From NCBI RefSeq assembly GCF_001984195.1, contig NZ_MTQN01000009.1, positions 868,001 to 932,000 on the forward strand: 64,000 nucleotides of DNA, in the 5' to 3' direction. A program made the translations under genes and the position numbers. The DNA comes from Kribbella sp. ALI-6-A. GTDB taxonomy: Bacteria > Actinomycetota > Actinomycetes > Propionibacteriales > Kribbellaceae. The notes below the pieces were generated by a model. That model searched no databases, was not told the DNA's origin, and was given only the letters and a program-made list of their open reading frames with translations. Shown one piece after another: positions 1 through 9,468 of the stretch (positions are counted from its first letter, which is position 1; every line of letters starts with the position of its first letter).

Positions 1-2589
1 CTTGGCCAGCGGGGTCGCGGTGGCCTTCGACACGAACGGTACGGTCCGCGACGCCCGCGGGTTGGCCTCCAGGACGTACAGCACGTCCCCGGCCAGCGCG
101 TACTGCACGTTCAGCAGCCCGCGCACCCCGACGCCGCGCGCGATCGCCTCGGTCGACTGCCGGATCTTCTCGATGTCGGCGTTGCCGAGCGTGATCGGCG
201 GCAGCGCGCAGGACGAGTCGCCGGAGTGCACACCCGCCTCCTCGATGTGCTCCATCACGCCGCCGAGGAACAACTGCTCGCCGTCGAACAGCCCGTCGAC
301 GTCGATCTCGACCGCGTCGTCGAGGAACCGGTCGATCAGGACCGGGTGCTCCCACGCGTTCGCCCCGCCGCTGAGCCGCTCCAGCGCGGCGGTCAGCTCG
401 GCGTCGCTGTAGACGATCTCCATGCCGCGTCCACCGAGCACGTACGACGGCCGGACCAGCACCGGGAAGCCGATCTCCTCGGCCACCGTGTGCGCTTCCG
501 CGGCCGACAGCGCCGTGCCGTGCTTCGGGGCGGGCAGGTTGGCGTCGGCCAGCACCTTGCCGAACGCGCCGCGCTCCTCGGCCAGGTGGATCGCCTCGGG
601 CGACGTCCCGACGATCGGCACCCCGGCGTCGGCCAGCCGCTGGGCCAGGCCGAGCGGGGTCTGGCCGCCGAGCTGCACGATCACGCCCGCGACCGGGCCC
701 GCCTGCATCTCGGCGTACACGATCTCCAGGACGTCCTCGGCGGTGAGCGGCTCGAAGTACAGCCGGTCGGAGGTGTCGTAGTCGGTGGAGACCGTCTCGG
801 GGTTGCAGTTCACCATCACCGTGCAGTAGCCGGCGTCGCGCAGCGCCATCGACGCGTGCACGCAGGAGTAGTCGAACTCGATGCCCTGGCCGATCCGGTT
901 CGGGCCCGAGCCCAGGATCAAAACGGCCGGGGTCTCCCGCGGCGCGACCTCGGTCTCCTCGTCGTACGAGGAGTAGTGGTACGGCGTGGTGGCGGCGAAT
1001 TCGGCCGCGCAGGTGTCGACGGTCTTGTAGACCGGCCGGATCCCCAGCGCCTGCCGGACGCCGCGGACGACGTCCTCGGAGAGGTCACGGATCTCGGCCA
1101 GCTGCAGGTCGGAGAAGCCGTGCCGCTTGGCCAGCCGGAGGATGTCCGGGGTCAGCCGGGGCGCGGCCGCGACCTGCAGCGCGGTCTCGTGGATCAGGTA
1201 CAGCTGGTCGACGAACCACGGGTCGATCTTGGTCGCGTCGTTGATCTGCTCCGGCGTCGCACCGGCGCGGATCGCGTCCATGATCGTGCGCAGCCGGCCG
1301 TCGTGCGGCGTCTTGATCCGCTCCAGCAGCGGCTCGAGTTCGGTGGCCGGCGAACCGGCCCAGGAGAACCGGGCCTCCGGCTTCTCCAGCGAGCGCAGCG
1401 CCTTCTGCAGCGCCTCGGTGTAGTTGCGGCCGATCGCCATCGCCTCGCCGACGCTCTTCATGTGCGTGGTCAGCGTCGCGTCGGCGGCCGGGAACTTCTC
1501 GAACGCGAACCGCGGCACCTTCACCACCACGTAGTCCAGCGTCGGCTCGAAGCTGGCCGGGGTCTGCTGGGTGATGTCGTTCGGGATCTCGTCCAGGGTG
1601 TAGCCGATCGCGACCTTGGCGGCGATCTTGGCGATCGGGAAGCCGGTCGCCTTGGAGGCCAGCGCGGACGAGCGCGAGACCCGCGGGTTCATCTCGATCA
1701 CGATCAGCCGGCCGTCGGCCGGGTTCACCGCGAACTGGATGTTGCAACCGCCGGTGTCGACCCCGACCTCGCGGATGATGCCGATCGCCAGGTCGCGCAT
1801 GGTCTGGTACTCGCGGTCGGTCAGCGTCATCGCCGGGGCGACGGTGACCGAATCTCCGGTGTGCACGCCCATCGGGTCGACGTTCTCGATCGAGCAGATG
1901 ATCACGACGTTGTCGGCCTTGTCGCGCATCACCTCCAGCTCGTACTCCTTCCAGCCGAGGATCGACTCCTCGATCAGCACCTCGGTGGTCGGGCTGGCGG
2001 TCAGGCCGGCGCCGGCGATCCGGCGCAGGTCGTGCTCGTCGTGGGCCATGCCCGAGCCGACGCCGCCCATCGTGAACGACGGCCGGACGACCAGCGGGTA
2101 GCCGAGTTCGGCGGCCGCGCCGAGCACGTCGTCCATCGAGTGGCAGATCACCGAGCGGGCCACCTCGGCGCCCAGCTTCTCGACGATGCCCTTGAACGAC
2201 TGCCGGTTCTCACCGCGCTGGATGGCGTCCACCGACGCGCCGATCAGCTCGACGCCGTACTTGTCCAGCACACCGCTCTCGTGCAGCGAGATCGCCGCGT
2301 TCAGCGCGGTCTGGCCGCCGAGCGTGGCGAGCAGGACGTTCGGGCGCTCCTTCTCGATCACCTTCTCGACGAACTCCGGGGTGATCGGCTCGACGTAGGT
2401 GGCGTCGGCGAACTCCGGGTCGGTCATGATCGTGGCGGGGTTGGAGTTGACCAGGATGACCCGGAACCCCTCCTCCTTGAGCACCCGGCAGGCCTGGGTG
2501 CCGGAGTAGTCGAACTCGCAGGCCTGGCCGATCACGATCGGGCCGGACCCGATCACCAGCACCGATTCGATGTCTGTACGGCGGGGCAT
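1..2589 (-). CDS. carB: Carbamoyl-phosphate synthase large subunit (3'-truncated by window edge)
   Basis: Synthetase subunit of carbamoyl-phosphate synthase. With CarA it makes carbamoyl phosphate for pyrimidine and arginine synthesis in the cytoplasm. The minus strand is open for 863 codons from ATG 2589 ([18 protein letters not shown], the typical CarB start) to the window edge. There the protein reads [10 protein letters not shown], the conserved stretch just before the C-terminal MGS-like allosteric domain. CarB is usually about 1,100 residues, so roughly 240 are outside the window. Its start overlaps the carA stop by one base (TGATG), indicating translational coupling. It is the last gene of the pyr operon visible here. 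Confidence 0.97.
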   Translation of the reverse strand, partial: MPRRTDIESVLVIGSGPIVIGQACEFDYSGTQACRVLKEEGFRVILVNSNPATIMTDPEFADATYVEPITPEFVEKVIEKERPNVLLATLGGQTALNAAISLHESGVLDKYGVELIGASVDAIQRGENRQSFKGIVEKLGAEVARSVICHSMDDVLGAAAELGYPLVVRPSFTMGGVGSGMAHDEHDLRRIAGAGLTASPTTEVLIEESILGWKEYELEVMRDKADNVVIICSIENVDPMGVHTGDSVTVAPAMTLTDREYQTMRDLAIGIIREVGVDTGGCNIQFAVNPADGRLIVIEMNPRVSRSSALASKATGFPIAKIAAKVAIGYTLDEIPNDITQQTPASFEPTLDYVVVKVPRFAFEKFPAADATLTTHMKSVGEAMAIGRNYTEALQKALRSLEKPEARFSWAGSPATELEPLLERIKTPHDGRLRTIMDAIRAGATPEQINDATKIDPWFVDQLYLIHETALQVAAAPRLTPDILRLAKRHGFSDLQLAEIRDLSEDVVRGVRQALGIRPVYKTVDTCAAEFAATTPYHYSSYDEETEVAPRETPAVLILGSGPNRIGQGIEFDYSCVHASMALRDAGYCTVMVNCNPETVSTDYDTSDRLYFEPLTAEDVLEIVYAEMQAGPVAGVIVQLGGQTPLGLAQRLADAGVPIVGTSPEAIHLAEERGAFGKVLADANLPAPKHGTALSAAEAHTVAEEIGFPVLVRPSYVLGGRGMEIVYSDAELTAALERLSGGANAWEHPVLIDRFLDDAVEIDVDGLFDGEQLFLGGVMEHIEEAGVHSGDSSCALPPITLGNADIEKIRQSTEAIARGVGVRGLLNVQYALAGDVLYVLEANPRASRTVPFVSKATATPLAK

Positions 2590-3710
2590 CAGTTACGACC
2601 TTCCATCAGTTCCACGAAGCGATCGAACAGGTACGCCGAGTCGTGCGGGCCGGCCGCCGCCTCGGGGTGGTACTGCACGGAGAACGCCAGTACCCGTCCA
2701 TCGGTACCGGTCAACCTCAACCCCTCGACCACGTTGTCGTTGAGCGAGACGTGACTGACCTCGGCGGTCCCGTACGGCGTCTGGACGGTCTCCTCGATCG
2801 GAGCGTCGACCGCGAAGCCGTGGTTCTGCGAGGTGATCTCGACCTTGCCGGTGACCCGGTCGAGCACCGGCTGGTTGATGCCGCGGTGGCCGTACTTGAG
2901 CTTGAACGTGCCCAGCCCGAGCGCCCGGCCGAAGACCTGGTTGCCGAAGCAGATGCCGAAGTACGGCTTGCCGCGCTGGAGCAGCTCCTTGAGCAGCGTG
3001 GTCGGGTGCTCGGTGGTCTCCGGGTCGCCCGGGCCGTTGCTCATGAAGATGCCGTCCGGGTTGACCGCGAGCACCTGCTCCAGCGTCGCGGTGGCCGGCA
3101 GCACGTGCACCTCGATGCCGCGCTCGGCCATCCGCTTCGGGGTCATCGTCTTGATGCCGAGGTCGAGGGCGACCACGGTGAACCGCTTCTCCCCCTGCGC
3201 CGGCACGACGTACGGCTCGAAGGTGGTGACCTCGGAGGCGAGGTCGGCGCCGGCCATCGGCGGCTGCTCGAGCACCTTCTTCAGCAGCTCGGCCGGGTCC
3301 AGCGTCTCGGTCGAGATGCCGGCCCGCATCGCGCCGCGCTCCCGCAGGTGGCGGGTCAGCGCCCGGGTGTCGATCCCGGAGATGCCGACGACGCCCTGCG
3401 CGGTCAGCTGCTCGTCGAGCGAGCGGGTGGCGCGCCAGTTCGAGGAGACGCGGGCGGGGTCGCGCACGACGTACCCGGCGACCCAGATCTTCTGTGACTC
3501 GTCGTCCTCGTCGTTGACGCCGGTGTTGCCGATGTGCGGCGCGGTCTGGGTGACGATCTGGCGGTGGTACGACGGGTCGGTCAGGGTCTCCTGGTAACCG
3601 GTCATCCCGGTGGTGAAGACCGCCTCGCCGAAGGTCTCACCGGTCGCTCCGTACGACGTACCCGCGAACGCGCGGCCGTCCTCGAGGACCAGCAGTGCGT
3701 TCTGGCTCAT
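2589..3710 (-). CDS. carA: Carbamoyl-phosphate synthase small subunit (glutaminase)
   Basis: Glutamine amidotransferase subunit that supplies ammonia to CarB. The 373 residues match the usual length. The N-terminal CPSase small-chain domain ([15 protein letters not shown]..., [12 protein letters not shown]) is followed by a class I glutaminase domain with the nucleophile motif [14 protein letters not shown] (Cys) and the catalytic His/Glu motif YHPEAAAGP near the C terminus. The start overlaps the stop of the upstream PH-like protein by 4 nt (ATGA), and its own stop overlaps carB, so it is co-transcribed with the other pyrimidine genes. Confidence 0.98.
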   Translation of the reverse strand: MSQNALLVLEDGRAFAGTSYGATGETFGEAVFTTGMTGYQETLTDPSYHRQIVTQTAPHIGNTGVNDEDDESQKIWVAGYVVRDPARVSSNWRATRSLDEQLTAQGVVGISGIDTRALTRHLRERGAMRAGISTETLDPAELLKKVLEQPPMAGADLASEVTTFEPYVVPAQGEKRFTVVALDLGIKTMTPKRMAERGIEVHVLPATATLEQVLAVNPDGIFMSNGPGDPETTEHPTTLLKELLQRGKPYFGICFGNQVFGRALGLGTFKLKYGHRGINQPVLDRVTGKVEITSQNHGFAVDAPIEETVQTPYGTAEVSHVSLNDNVVEGLRLTGTDGRVLAFSVQYHPEAAAGPHDSAYLFDRFVELMEGRN

Positions 3711-4198
3711 TTCTCGGCTCCGATCAGGGTGGTGATGGATGCGGTCAGGGCAGGGGTGTCGGCCTTGTGCCGTGGGCGGAACCCGGTGTCCAGGTCCCGG
3801 CCGTCGTGCTGCCAGGTGACCACGACGAGTCCGGACCGGTCGGCGGTCACCTTGCCGGCGATGCCCTGGTCGGTCCGTACGCCGGTCAGCTGCCCGACCG
3901 GGATGAACACGTCCGCCGCGCCCTGGCGGTGGAAGATCAGACCGGCCGGGGAGACGGCCAGGTCGGCGTTGCTGCGGACACCGAGCTCGTGCACGGCGAT
4001 CCGGTCCAGCCAGTCGCCCGCGGTCGTGGTCGCGACGTACACGCCCTCGACGCCCGCGGTCTTGTCGTCAGCCGGCGCGACCGGCAGCGGCGCGAGGTCG
4101 GCCTGGCGGGCCTTGCGGTTCCGCCAGCCGCGCAGCATGCCGTAGTAGGCGACGGCGATCACCAGCAGCGTGCCGGCGATTCCCAGGGCGGTTCTCAC
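3707..4198 (-). CDS. PH-like domain membrane protein of the pyr operon
   Basis: 163-residue protein of unknown function. One N-terminal membrane helix (about residues 3-20, [19 protein letters not shown]) is followed by a basic stop-transfer stretch (RNRKARQ) and a cytoplasmic domain of about 130 residues. That domain has the beta-rich look of the PH-like 'transporter' proteins found between pyrC and carA in other actinobacteria, including mycobacteria. I chose GTG 4198, which overlaps the pyrC stop by 4 nt (GTGA). Longer in-frame openings upstream are only the antisense or out-of-frame reading of pyrC. The stop overlaps carA. Its fixed place in the operon suggests a link to pyrimidine synthesis, but no activity can be read from the sequence. 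Confidence 0.88.
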   Translation of the reverse strand: MRTALGIAGTLLVIAVAYYGMLRGWRNRKARQADLAPLPVAPADDKTAGVEGVYVATTTAGDWLDRIAVHELGVRSNADLAVSPAGLIFHRQGAADVFIPVGQLTGVRTDQGIAGKVTADRSGLVVVTWQHDGRDLDTGFRPRHKADTPALTASITTLIGAEK

Positions 4199-5505
4199 TT
4201 GGCCGCCTTTCCTTCCAATACAGCCAGTCCGTCCAGGACGGTCGGTGTCCCGCGCAGGAAGGTCGCGACCACCCGCCCCGGCAGTGTCATTCCTTCGAAC
4301 GGCGTGTTGCGCGACAGCGACGTGCTCTCCGCCGGTACGACGGTGCGCTGCGCGGCCGGGTCGACCAGCGTCAGGTTCGCCGGGGTGCCGGCCTCGAGCG
4401 GCCGGCCGTGGTCGCCGATCTGCCCGATCGCGGCCGGGCGGTAGCTCATCCGGTCGGCCAGGTCGGCCCAGGTCATCAGCCCGGTGTCGATCATCGAGTG
4501 CTGGACGACGCTCAGCGCGGTCTCCAGCCCGGTCATGCCGAACGCGGCCGCGCTCCACTCGCAGTCCTTGTCCTCGACCGGGTGCGGCGCGTGGTCGGTG
4601 GCGACGATGTCGATCGTGCCGTCGGCCAGGCCTTCGCGGACCGCCTCGACGTCGGCCTTGGTCCGCAGCGGCGGGTTCACCTTGTAGACCGGGTTGTACG
4701 ACGCGGCCAGGTCCTCGGTGAGCAGCAGGTGGTGCGGCGTGACCTCGGCCGTCACCTCCAGCCCGCGGTTCTTCGCCGCGCGGACGATCTCCACCGAGCC
4801 CTTGGTGGACAGGTGGCAGATGTGCAGCTTGGACCCGACGTGCGCGTTCAGCAGGATGTCGCGGGCGATGATCGACTCCTCGGCCACGCTCGGCCAGCCG
4901 GTCAGCCCGAGCACCCCGGACAGGGCGCCCTCGTTCATCTGCGCGCCCTTGGTCAGTCGCGGCTCCTGCGCGTGCTGGGCGATCACGCCGCCGAAGGCCT
5001 TCACGTACTCCAGGGCGCGGCGCATCAGCGCGGCGTCCCAGACGCAGTCGCCGTCGTCGGAGAAGACCCGAACCCGAGCCGCGGAGTCCGCCATCGCGCC
5101 GAGCTCGGCCAGCTGCGTCCCCTGGCGGCCGACGGTGACCGCGCCGATCGGGAACACGTCGGCGTACCCGCTCTCGCGACCGAGGCGCCAGACCTGCTCG
5201 ACCACACCGGCGGTGTCGGCGCACGGATCGGTGTTGGCCATCGCGAAGACCGCGGTGAACCCGCCGACCGCGGCGGCGCGGGTGCCGGTCAGCACGGTCT
5301 CGGCGTCCTCGCGGCCGGGCTCGCGCAGGTGGGTGTGCAGGTCGACCAGGCCGGGCAGGGCGATCAGCCCGGTCGCGTCGATCGTCTCGGTGTCCTGGGG
5401 CGAGTCGAGGTTGGTGCCGACAGCAACGATCTCGCCGTTGTCCAGCAGGATGTCCGCGACCTCACCGCCGACGATCTTCGCTCCGGTGATCAGGTACGCG
5501 GTCAT
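4195..5505 (-). CDS. pyrC: Dihydroorotase
   Basis: Third step of de novo UMP synthesis: cyclises N-carbamoyl-aspartate to dihydroorotate. 436 residues, type I (actinobacterial) dihydroorotase of the amidohydrolase superfamily. The metal-binding motif [10 protein letters not shown] follows an N-terminal small beta domain ([15 protein letters not shown]). Further metal ligands are in IAQHAQEP and [10 protein letters not shown], and the catalytic Asp is in [15 protein letters not shown] 5505 overlaps the pyrB stop by 4 nt. Downstream it overlaps the PH-like gene by 4 nt. Confidence 0.98.
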   Translation of the reverse strand: MTAYLITGAKIVGGEVADILLDNGEIVAVGTNLDSPQDTETIDATGLIALPGLVDLHTHLREPGREDAETVLTGTRAAAVGGFTAVFAMANTDPCADTAGVVEQVWRLGRESGYADVFPIGAVTVGRQGTQLAELGAMADSAARVRVFSDDGDCVWDAALMRRALEYVKAFGGVIAQHAQEPRLTKGAQMNEGALSGVLGLTGWPSVAEESIIARDILLNAHVGSKLHICHLSTKGSVEIVRAAKNRGLEVTAEVTPHHLLLTEDLAASYNPVYKVNPPLRTKADVEAVREGLADGTIDIVATDHAPHPVEDKDCEWSAAAFGMTGLETALSVVQHSMIDTGLMTWADLADRMSYRPAAIGQIGDHGRPLEAGTPANLTLVDPAAQRTVVPAESTSLSRNTPFEGMTLPGRVVATFLRGTPTVLDGLAVLEGKAAK

Positions 5506-6446
5506 GCGACGGGCTCCTCGTTCGTGGTTTCGTTCGTTCCTGACAGCAGCAGATAAAGGACGGCCATCCGGATCGCCACGCCGTTGGTGACCTGCTCGAC
5601 GATCACCGAGCGGGTCGAGTCGGCGACCTCGGCGCTGATCTCCATGCCGCGGTTCATCGGGCCGGGGTGCAGCACGATCGCCTCGTCCGGCAGCTGCGCC
5701 ATCCGGTGCACGTCCAGGCCGTAGCGCCGGGTGTATTCCCGGGCGCTGGGGAAGAACGCCTCGCCCATCCGCTCGCGCTGGACCCGCAGCATCATCACCG
5801 CGTCACTCTTGGGCAGCGTGGCGTCCAGGTCGTACGACGTCGCGCACGGCCAGCTGGTCATGTCGACCGGCAGCAGCGTCGGCGGCGCCACCACCGTGAC
5901 GTCGGCGCCGAGCGTGGACAGCAGCAGCACGTTCGACCGGGCCACCCGGGAGTGCAGGACGTCGCCGACGATCGTGATCCGGCGGCCCTCCAGCGAGCCG
6001 AGGTGGCGGCGCATCGTGAACGCGTCGAGCAGCGCCTGGGTCGGGTGCTCGTGGGTGCCGTCACCGGCGTTCACGACCGAGCCGTTGAGCCAGCCGGAGG
6101 TGGCCAGCAGGTGTGGCGCGCCGGACGAGCCGTGCCGGCAGACGACGCCGTCGGCGCCCATCGCCTGCAGGGTCAGCGCGGTGTCCTTGAGGCTCTCGCC
6201 CTTGCTCACGCTGGAGCCCTTGGCGGAGAAGTTGATCACGTCGGCGGACAGCCGCTTGGCGGCCGCCTCGAACGAGATCCGGGTCCGGGTGGAGTCCTCG
6301 AAGAACAGGTTCACCACCGTGCGCCCGCGCAGCGCGGGCAGCTTCTTGATCGGCCGGTCCGCCAGCGAGCGCATCTCCTCGGCGGTGTCCAGGATCAGGT
6401 GGGCGTCGTCGCGGGACAGATCCCCCGCGCTGAGCAGGTGTCGCAT
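5502..6446 (-). CDS. pyrB: Aspartate carbamoyltransferase catalytic subunit
   Basis: Condenses carbamoyl phosphate with aspartate, the committed step of pyrimidine synthesis. 314 residues, normal for the catalytic chain. The carbamoyl-phosphate site [13 protein letters not shown] and the [10 protein letters not shown] motif are present, as is the C-terminal aspartate-binding region with [10 protein letters not shown]. No pyrI-type regulatory subunit is encoded next to it. The start is ATG 6446 (overlapping the pyrR stop as TGATG) or the adjacent GTG 6449. Either gives coupling to pyrR. Confidence 0.98.
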   Translation of the reverse strand: MRHLLSAGDLSRDDAHLILDTAEEMRSLADRPIKKLPALRGRTVVNLFFEDSTRTRISFEAAAKRLSADVINFSAKGSSVSKGESLKDTALTLQAMGADGVVCRHGSSGAPHLLATSGWLNGSVVNAGDGTHEHPTQALLDAFTMRRHLGSLEGRRITIVGDVLHSRVARSNVLLLSTLGADVTVVAPPTLLPVDMTSWPCATSYDLDATLPKSDAVMMLRVQRERMGEAFFPSAREYTRRYGLDVHRMAQLPDEAIVLHPGPMNRGMEISAEVADSTRSVIVEQVTNGVAIRMAVLYLLLSGTNETTNEEPVA

Positions 6447-7093
6447 CACGCCTTCACTCCCGTCGGGGCGGTGGAGCCGGCGGTCGGCGTACCCGACTTG
6501 TCGCCGGGCTTGCGGGCCGGCTTGTCGGCGATCACGACGGCGTCGGCCTCGTCGTACTCGGTCAGGTGGACCGTGACCCGCTCGACCAGCGAGGTCGGCA
6601 GGTTCTTCCCGACGTAGTCGGCGCGGATCGGCAGCTCGCGGTGACCGCGGTCGACCAGGACCGCCAACTGGACCGCCTTGGGCCGGCCGATGTCGCCGAT
6701 CGCGTCCAGCGCGGCGCGGATCGTCCGGCCGGAGAACAGCACGTCGTCGACGAGCACGACCACCTTGCCGTCGATACCGCCCGGCGGGATGTCGGTGTGC
6801 TCGAGCGCGCGAGCCGGCTTCAGGCCGATGTCGTCGCGGTACATCGTCACATCGAGTGACCCTGTGGGCACACTGCGCCCCTCCACGGCCGCGATCCGGT
6901 CGCGGATCCGGGCCGCCAGACCGACGCCACGGGTCGGAATGCCGAGCAGGACGACGGGGTCGGCGCCCCGGTTGCGCTCGAGGATCTCGTGCGCGATCCG
7001 GGTCAATGCCCGGGATATGTCGGATGCATCAAGAACTGTGCGCGGCGCTGCGTGCGAGTCGGGCGACTCGTGCGTCGTCGGGGCAGGGTTCAT
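6446..7093 (-). CDS. pyrR: Pyrimidine operon regulator PyrR (bifunctional, uracil phosphoribosyltransferase fold)
   Basis: UMP/UTP-responsive RNA-binding regulator of the pyr genes, usually with weak uracil phosphoribosyltransferase activity. The type I PRTase fold is clear. The PRPP loop is [21 protein letters not shown] and the start region is [16 protein letters not shown]. At 215 residues it is about 30 longer than typical PyrR. The excess is a C-terminal Pro/Thr/Lys-rich tail ([16 protein letters not shown]...) after the conserved core, plus a short N-terminal extension. ATG 7093 has a strong ribosome site (AAGGAGG, plus-strand 7104-7110), just downstream of a hairpin resembling the PyrR-binding loop. 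First gene of the operon. Confidence 0.97.
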   Translation of the reverse strand: MNPAPTTHESPDSHAAPRTVLDASDISRALTRIAHEILERNRGADPVVLLGIPTRGVGLAARIRDRIAAVEGRSVPTGSLDVTMYRDDIGLKPARALEHTDIPPGGIDGKVVVLVDDVLFSGRTIRAALDAIGDIGRPKAVQLAVLVDRGHRELPIRADYVGKNLPTSLVERVTVHLTEYDEADAVVIADKPARKPGDKSGTPTAGSTAPTGVKA

Positions 7094-7103
7094 CGCAACC
7101 GTT

Positions 7104-7129
7104 CCTCCTTTCCCGCCTCACCGGACGGG
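7104..7129 (-). promoter_or_regulatory. Putative PyrR-binding hairpin next to the pyrR ribosome binding site
   Basis: On the minus strand, bases 7129-7112 form a short hairpin (CCCGTCC-loop-GGCGGG, one bulged base). Its top, GTCCGGTGAGGC, resembles the Bacillus PyrR RNA consensus ARUCCAGAGAGGYU, with about 10 of 14 positions agreeing. It ends only a base before the Shine-Dalgarno AAGGAGG (7110-7104), 10 nt ahead of the pyrR ATG. No terminator is seen in the leader. This arrangement fits translational repression by PyrR, as described for mycobacteria, rather than Bacillus-type attenuation. The consensus match is by eye. Confidence 0.6.
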
Positions 7130-7182
7130 TCTTTAAAGGACGTTCGGACCGCTTGACATGGTATCGGAAGTGACACGCCGTC

Positions 7183-7224
7183 TTGACGCTGGCCTCCAGC
7201 CCGGAATATTGTTACTCTGTGTAA
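7183..7224 (+). promoter_or_regulatory. bldD promoter with overlapping BldD box
   Basis: A -35-like TTGACG (7183-7188) lies 18 bp before TATTGT (7207-7212), a plausible housekeeping promoter for bldD. Directly over its start region is TTACTCTGTGTAA (7212-7224). This fits every fixed position of the published BldD operator TnACnC(A/T)GnGTnA. Autorepression of bldD is established in Streptomyces coelicolor, so this is very probably the autoregulatory site. Confidence 0.8.
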
Positions 7225-7310
7225 TCGTGGGGGGTTTCAGCCGGCGGCTCCAGATCCGGAGCGTCGGTCTTCACCACGAGAATGACCACAAGTCGGAGGG
7301 AAGAACCAGC

Positions 7311-7826
7311 GTGCCTAGCGAATACGCGAAGACACTGGGTGGCAAGCTACGCGCCATCCGCCAGCAGCAGGGACTGTCGCTGCATGGCGTGGAAGAGAAG
7401 TCCAAGGGTCGCTGGAAGGCGGTCGTCGTCGGCTCGTACGAGCGCGGCGATCGAGCCGTCACGGTCCAGAAGCTCGCGGAGCTCGCCGATTTCTACGGCG
7501 TGCCGATCCGTGAGCTGCTGCCCGGATCCGCCAGCGCGGCCGCCGCGGCAGCCGCTCCGCCCAAGTTGATCCTCGATCTGGAGGCTCTGCAGCACCTCGA
7601 CGCGAGTGAGGCCGGTCCGCTCACGCGGTACGCGGCCACGATCCAGGCTCAGCGCGGGGACTACAACGGCAAGGTGCTGTCGATCCGGCAGGACGACATG
7701 CGCACGCTCGCCGTGATCTACGACGAGTCGCCGACCACTCTGACCGAGCGCTTCATTTCCTGGGGCGTGCTCAACCCGGAGGCGAAGGGCGACGTCGACG
7801 ACGCGTCCGAGGCCGCCGGAGCCTGA
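7311..7826 (+). CDS. bldD: Developmental master regulator BldD
   Basis: DNA-binding repressor of sporulation genes, dimerised by tetrameric cyclic di-GMP. 171 residues, close to the 167 of S. coelicolor. The N-terminal XRE-type helix-turn-helix (residues about 9-70) is nearly identical to the Streptomyces protein (SLHGVEEKSKGRWKAVVVGS). An Ala/Pro linker follows, then the C-terminal c-di-GMP domain with the signature RGD-X8-RQDD at residues 115-117 and 126-129. All ligand residues are intact, so it should bind c-di-GMP. GTG 7311 is preceded by GGAGGG (about 7295-7300). The longer in-frame opening from 7158 would include the promoter and operator and is rejected. Neighbour order pyrR-bldD-nusB-efp is as in Streptomyces. 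Confidence 0.96.
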   Translation: MPSEYAKTLGGKLRAIRQQQGLSLHGVEEKSKGRWKAVVVGSYERGDRAVTVQKLAELADFYGVPIRELLPGSASAAAAAAAPPKLILDLEALQHLDASEAGPLTRYAATIQAQRGDYNGKVLSIRQDDMRTLAVIYDESPTTLTERFISWGVLNPEAKGDVDDASEAAGA

Positions 7827-8321
7827 AGCAGTACGGCGTGACCAAGACGGTCGGGGCTCGTAGCAGCTTGCCCACGGCCGCCTGCCCGCCCCACTTCACT
7901 GTGGCGGGCCCTCCTGAACGATTCGCTGTCACCGGCTGGACGTGCCCGTCGCTCGCCCAGCTGACCCGCGAGTCCTCGGCGCTCCACGGCCGGGGAACCA
8001 CCTTCGTCGCACGCCAGGCGCACTCCCTGGACCACGCGCCGCGACGTACGGGTCGACGCAGCAGCTGTCAGGACGTAGCACCCCACGCAAGAACCTAGTG
8101 AGGAAGAGCTGCACCAAAGCAGCACGAGCCGGCACCGTTCGCGGTGACGACTCGATCAGGCCGGGGCCGTTCCCCCCGCGCCGCACACGGGGACGTCGAA
8201 TCGGCCCGGCACCGCACCGAGGCGGTACCGGGCCTGATCGTTTTGCTGGGTCGCTGTAGGGGCCGTTGTGCTGGGCCGTCGGGACGGCCCGGCCGGTCGC
8301 CCGGGATCCGGGGCGAGCGGC
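7827..8321. other. Intergenic stretch between convergent bldD and nusB
   Basis: 495 bp with no credible gene; the short openings have no ribosome site and no family resemblance. It holds at least two hairpins: GCCCGCC/GGCGGGC (7884-7890 and 7903-7909), which could terminate bldD, and a stronger stem at 8204-8233. A further 10-bp inverted pair, CGATCAGGCC (8153-8162) and GGCCTGATCG (8231-8240), could enclose the second stem in a larger fold. Confidence 0.6.
8204..8244 (+). terminator. Strong terminator-like hairpin between bldD and nusB
   Basis: Arms GCCCGGcACCGC (8204-8215) and GCGGTaCCGGGC (8222-8233) pair over 11 bp with one internal mismatch and a 6-nt loop. A TTTT run follows at 8241-8244. 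It lies about 380 bp downstream of bldD, so it may end read-through transcription. The same stem would also act on antisense transcripts from nusB. Confidence 0.6.
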
Positions 8322-8732
8322 TCAGACGCCGAGCGTCGGCTTGAGCTGGAGCAGCCGGGCCAGCAGCCCGTTGACGAACGCGGGCGACTCGTCGGTGGAC
8401 AGGTCGCGGGCGAGCGCGACCGCCTCGCTGACCGCGACGACGTCCGGCACCTGGTCGTCGAAGAGCAGCTCGTAGACGCCGATCCGCAGGATGTTGCGGT
8501 CGACGGCGGGCATCCGGTCCAGCGTCCAGCCGACCGAGTGCGTGCCGAGCAGGTCGTCGATCGCGGCGATGTGCTCCGCGACCCCCTCGACCAGCGCCAC
8601 GGTGAACTCGTTCACCGGCGGGTCGTTGTCGGCCACGCGGTCGGCCAGCGTGCCGCCGACGGCCAGGCCGCGCACCTCCGACTCGTACAGCACGTCGAGC
8701 GCGCGCTTGCGGGCCTTGCTACGGGCAGACAT
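8322..8732 (-). CDS. nusB: Transcription antitermination protein NusB
   Basis: 136-residue RNA-binding protein that joins NusE and BoxA RNA in the antitermination complex needed for rRNA transcription. All-helical NusB family features are visible: an N-terminal basic segment (MSARSKARKRALDVLYESEVR) with the ARKRALDVLYE motif, and a C-terminal region, AVALARDLSTDESPAFVNGLLARL, that matches the family. It is 33 bp downstream of efp on the same strand, the usual efp-nusB pair. Confidence 0.97.
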   Translation of the reverse strand: MSARSKARKRALDVLYESEVRGLAVGGTLADRVADNDPPVNEFTVALVEGVAEHIAAIDDLLGTHSVGWTLDRMPAVDRNILRIGVYELLFDDQVPDVVAVSEAVALARDLSTDESPAFVNGLLARLLQLKPTLGV

Positions 8733-8765
8733 GTTCGGTTGTCAGCTCCAGCCGAAGACGGGCGG

Positions 8766-9329
8766 TCAGGACGTGACGCGGCCGAGGTAGTCCCCGGTCC
8801 GGGTGTCCACCTTGACCTTCTCGCCGGTGGTCAGGAACAGCGGGACGTTGATCGTGTAGCCGGTCTCGAGCTTGGCCGGCTTGGTGCCGCCGGTGGAGCG
8901 GTCGCCCTGCAGACCGGGCTCGGTGTACTCGATGGTGAGCTCGACCGAGGCCGGCAGCTCGACGTACAGCGGGAGCTCCTCGTGCACCGCGACAATCGCG
9001 TCCTGGTTCTCCAGCAGGAAGTGGGAGGCGTCGCCGACCACGTCGGGCTGGATCGTCAGCTGCTCGTAGGTCGACTTGTCCATGAAGACGTAGGCCGAGC
9101 CGTCGTTGTACAGGTACGTCATGTCGCGCTTGTCGACGTTCGCCACCTCGACCTTGACGTCGGCGTTGAAGGTCTTGTCGACCACCTTGCCGGACAGCAC
9201 GTTCTTCAGCTTGGTCCGCATCACGGCGCCACCCTTGCCGGGCTTGTGGTGCTGGAACCACACGACGGACCACAGCTGCCCATCCAGGTTGAGCACCATG
9301 CCGTTCTTGAGGTCGTTCGTCGTTGCCAC
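8766..9329 (-). CDS. efp: Translation elongation factor P
   Basis: 187 residues, normal length. EF-P relieves ribosome stalling on polyproline by entering the E site. The three beta-barrel domains are visible: the N-terminal KOW-like domain ([17 protein letters not shown]), the OB domain II, and the C-terminal domain ending GDYLGRVTS. The tip loop HKPGKGGA carries the Lys used by EF-P. In actinobacteria this Lys is generally unmodified, and no modifying enzyme is nearby. A TACAAT -10-like box lies upstream on the minus strand (plus-strand 9369-9374). The pepP-type peptidase often next to efp is absent. Confidence 0.97.
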   Translation of the reverse strand: MATTNDLKNGMVLNLDGQLWSVVWFQHHKPGKGGAVMRTKLKNVLSGKVVDKTFNADVKVEVANVDKRDMTYLYNDGSAYVFMDKSTYEQLTIQPDVVGDASHFLLENQDAIVAVHEELPLYVELPASVELTIEYTEPGLQGDRSTGGTKPAKLETGYTINVPLFLTTGEKVKVDTRTGDYLGRVTS

Positions 9330-9468
9330 GCGTGGGAACCCTTCGAAGATCGATCAGCGGTACACCGGATTGTAGCGGTCGGGACACCGATCGGCCGATT
9401 CGTGCGGACCCCCGGGGCCCTAGGGTGGAGGTGGCAGGTCTGTCCGCGCCGCCGAGAGAGGTCGCCCG

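Noticed and set aside
226..2754. 842-codon plus-strand open frame opposite carB
   Set aside because: It is antisense to carB and reads as Arg/Val/Gly/His-rich low complexity with no domain; a by-product of GC-rich third positions.
7158..7310. Longer bldD start
   Set aside because: The extra 51 codons span the promoter and BldD box and are absent from BldD homologues.
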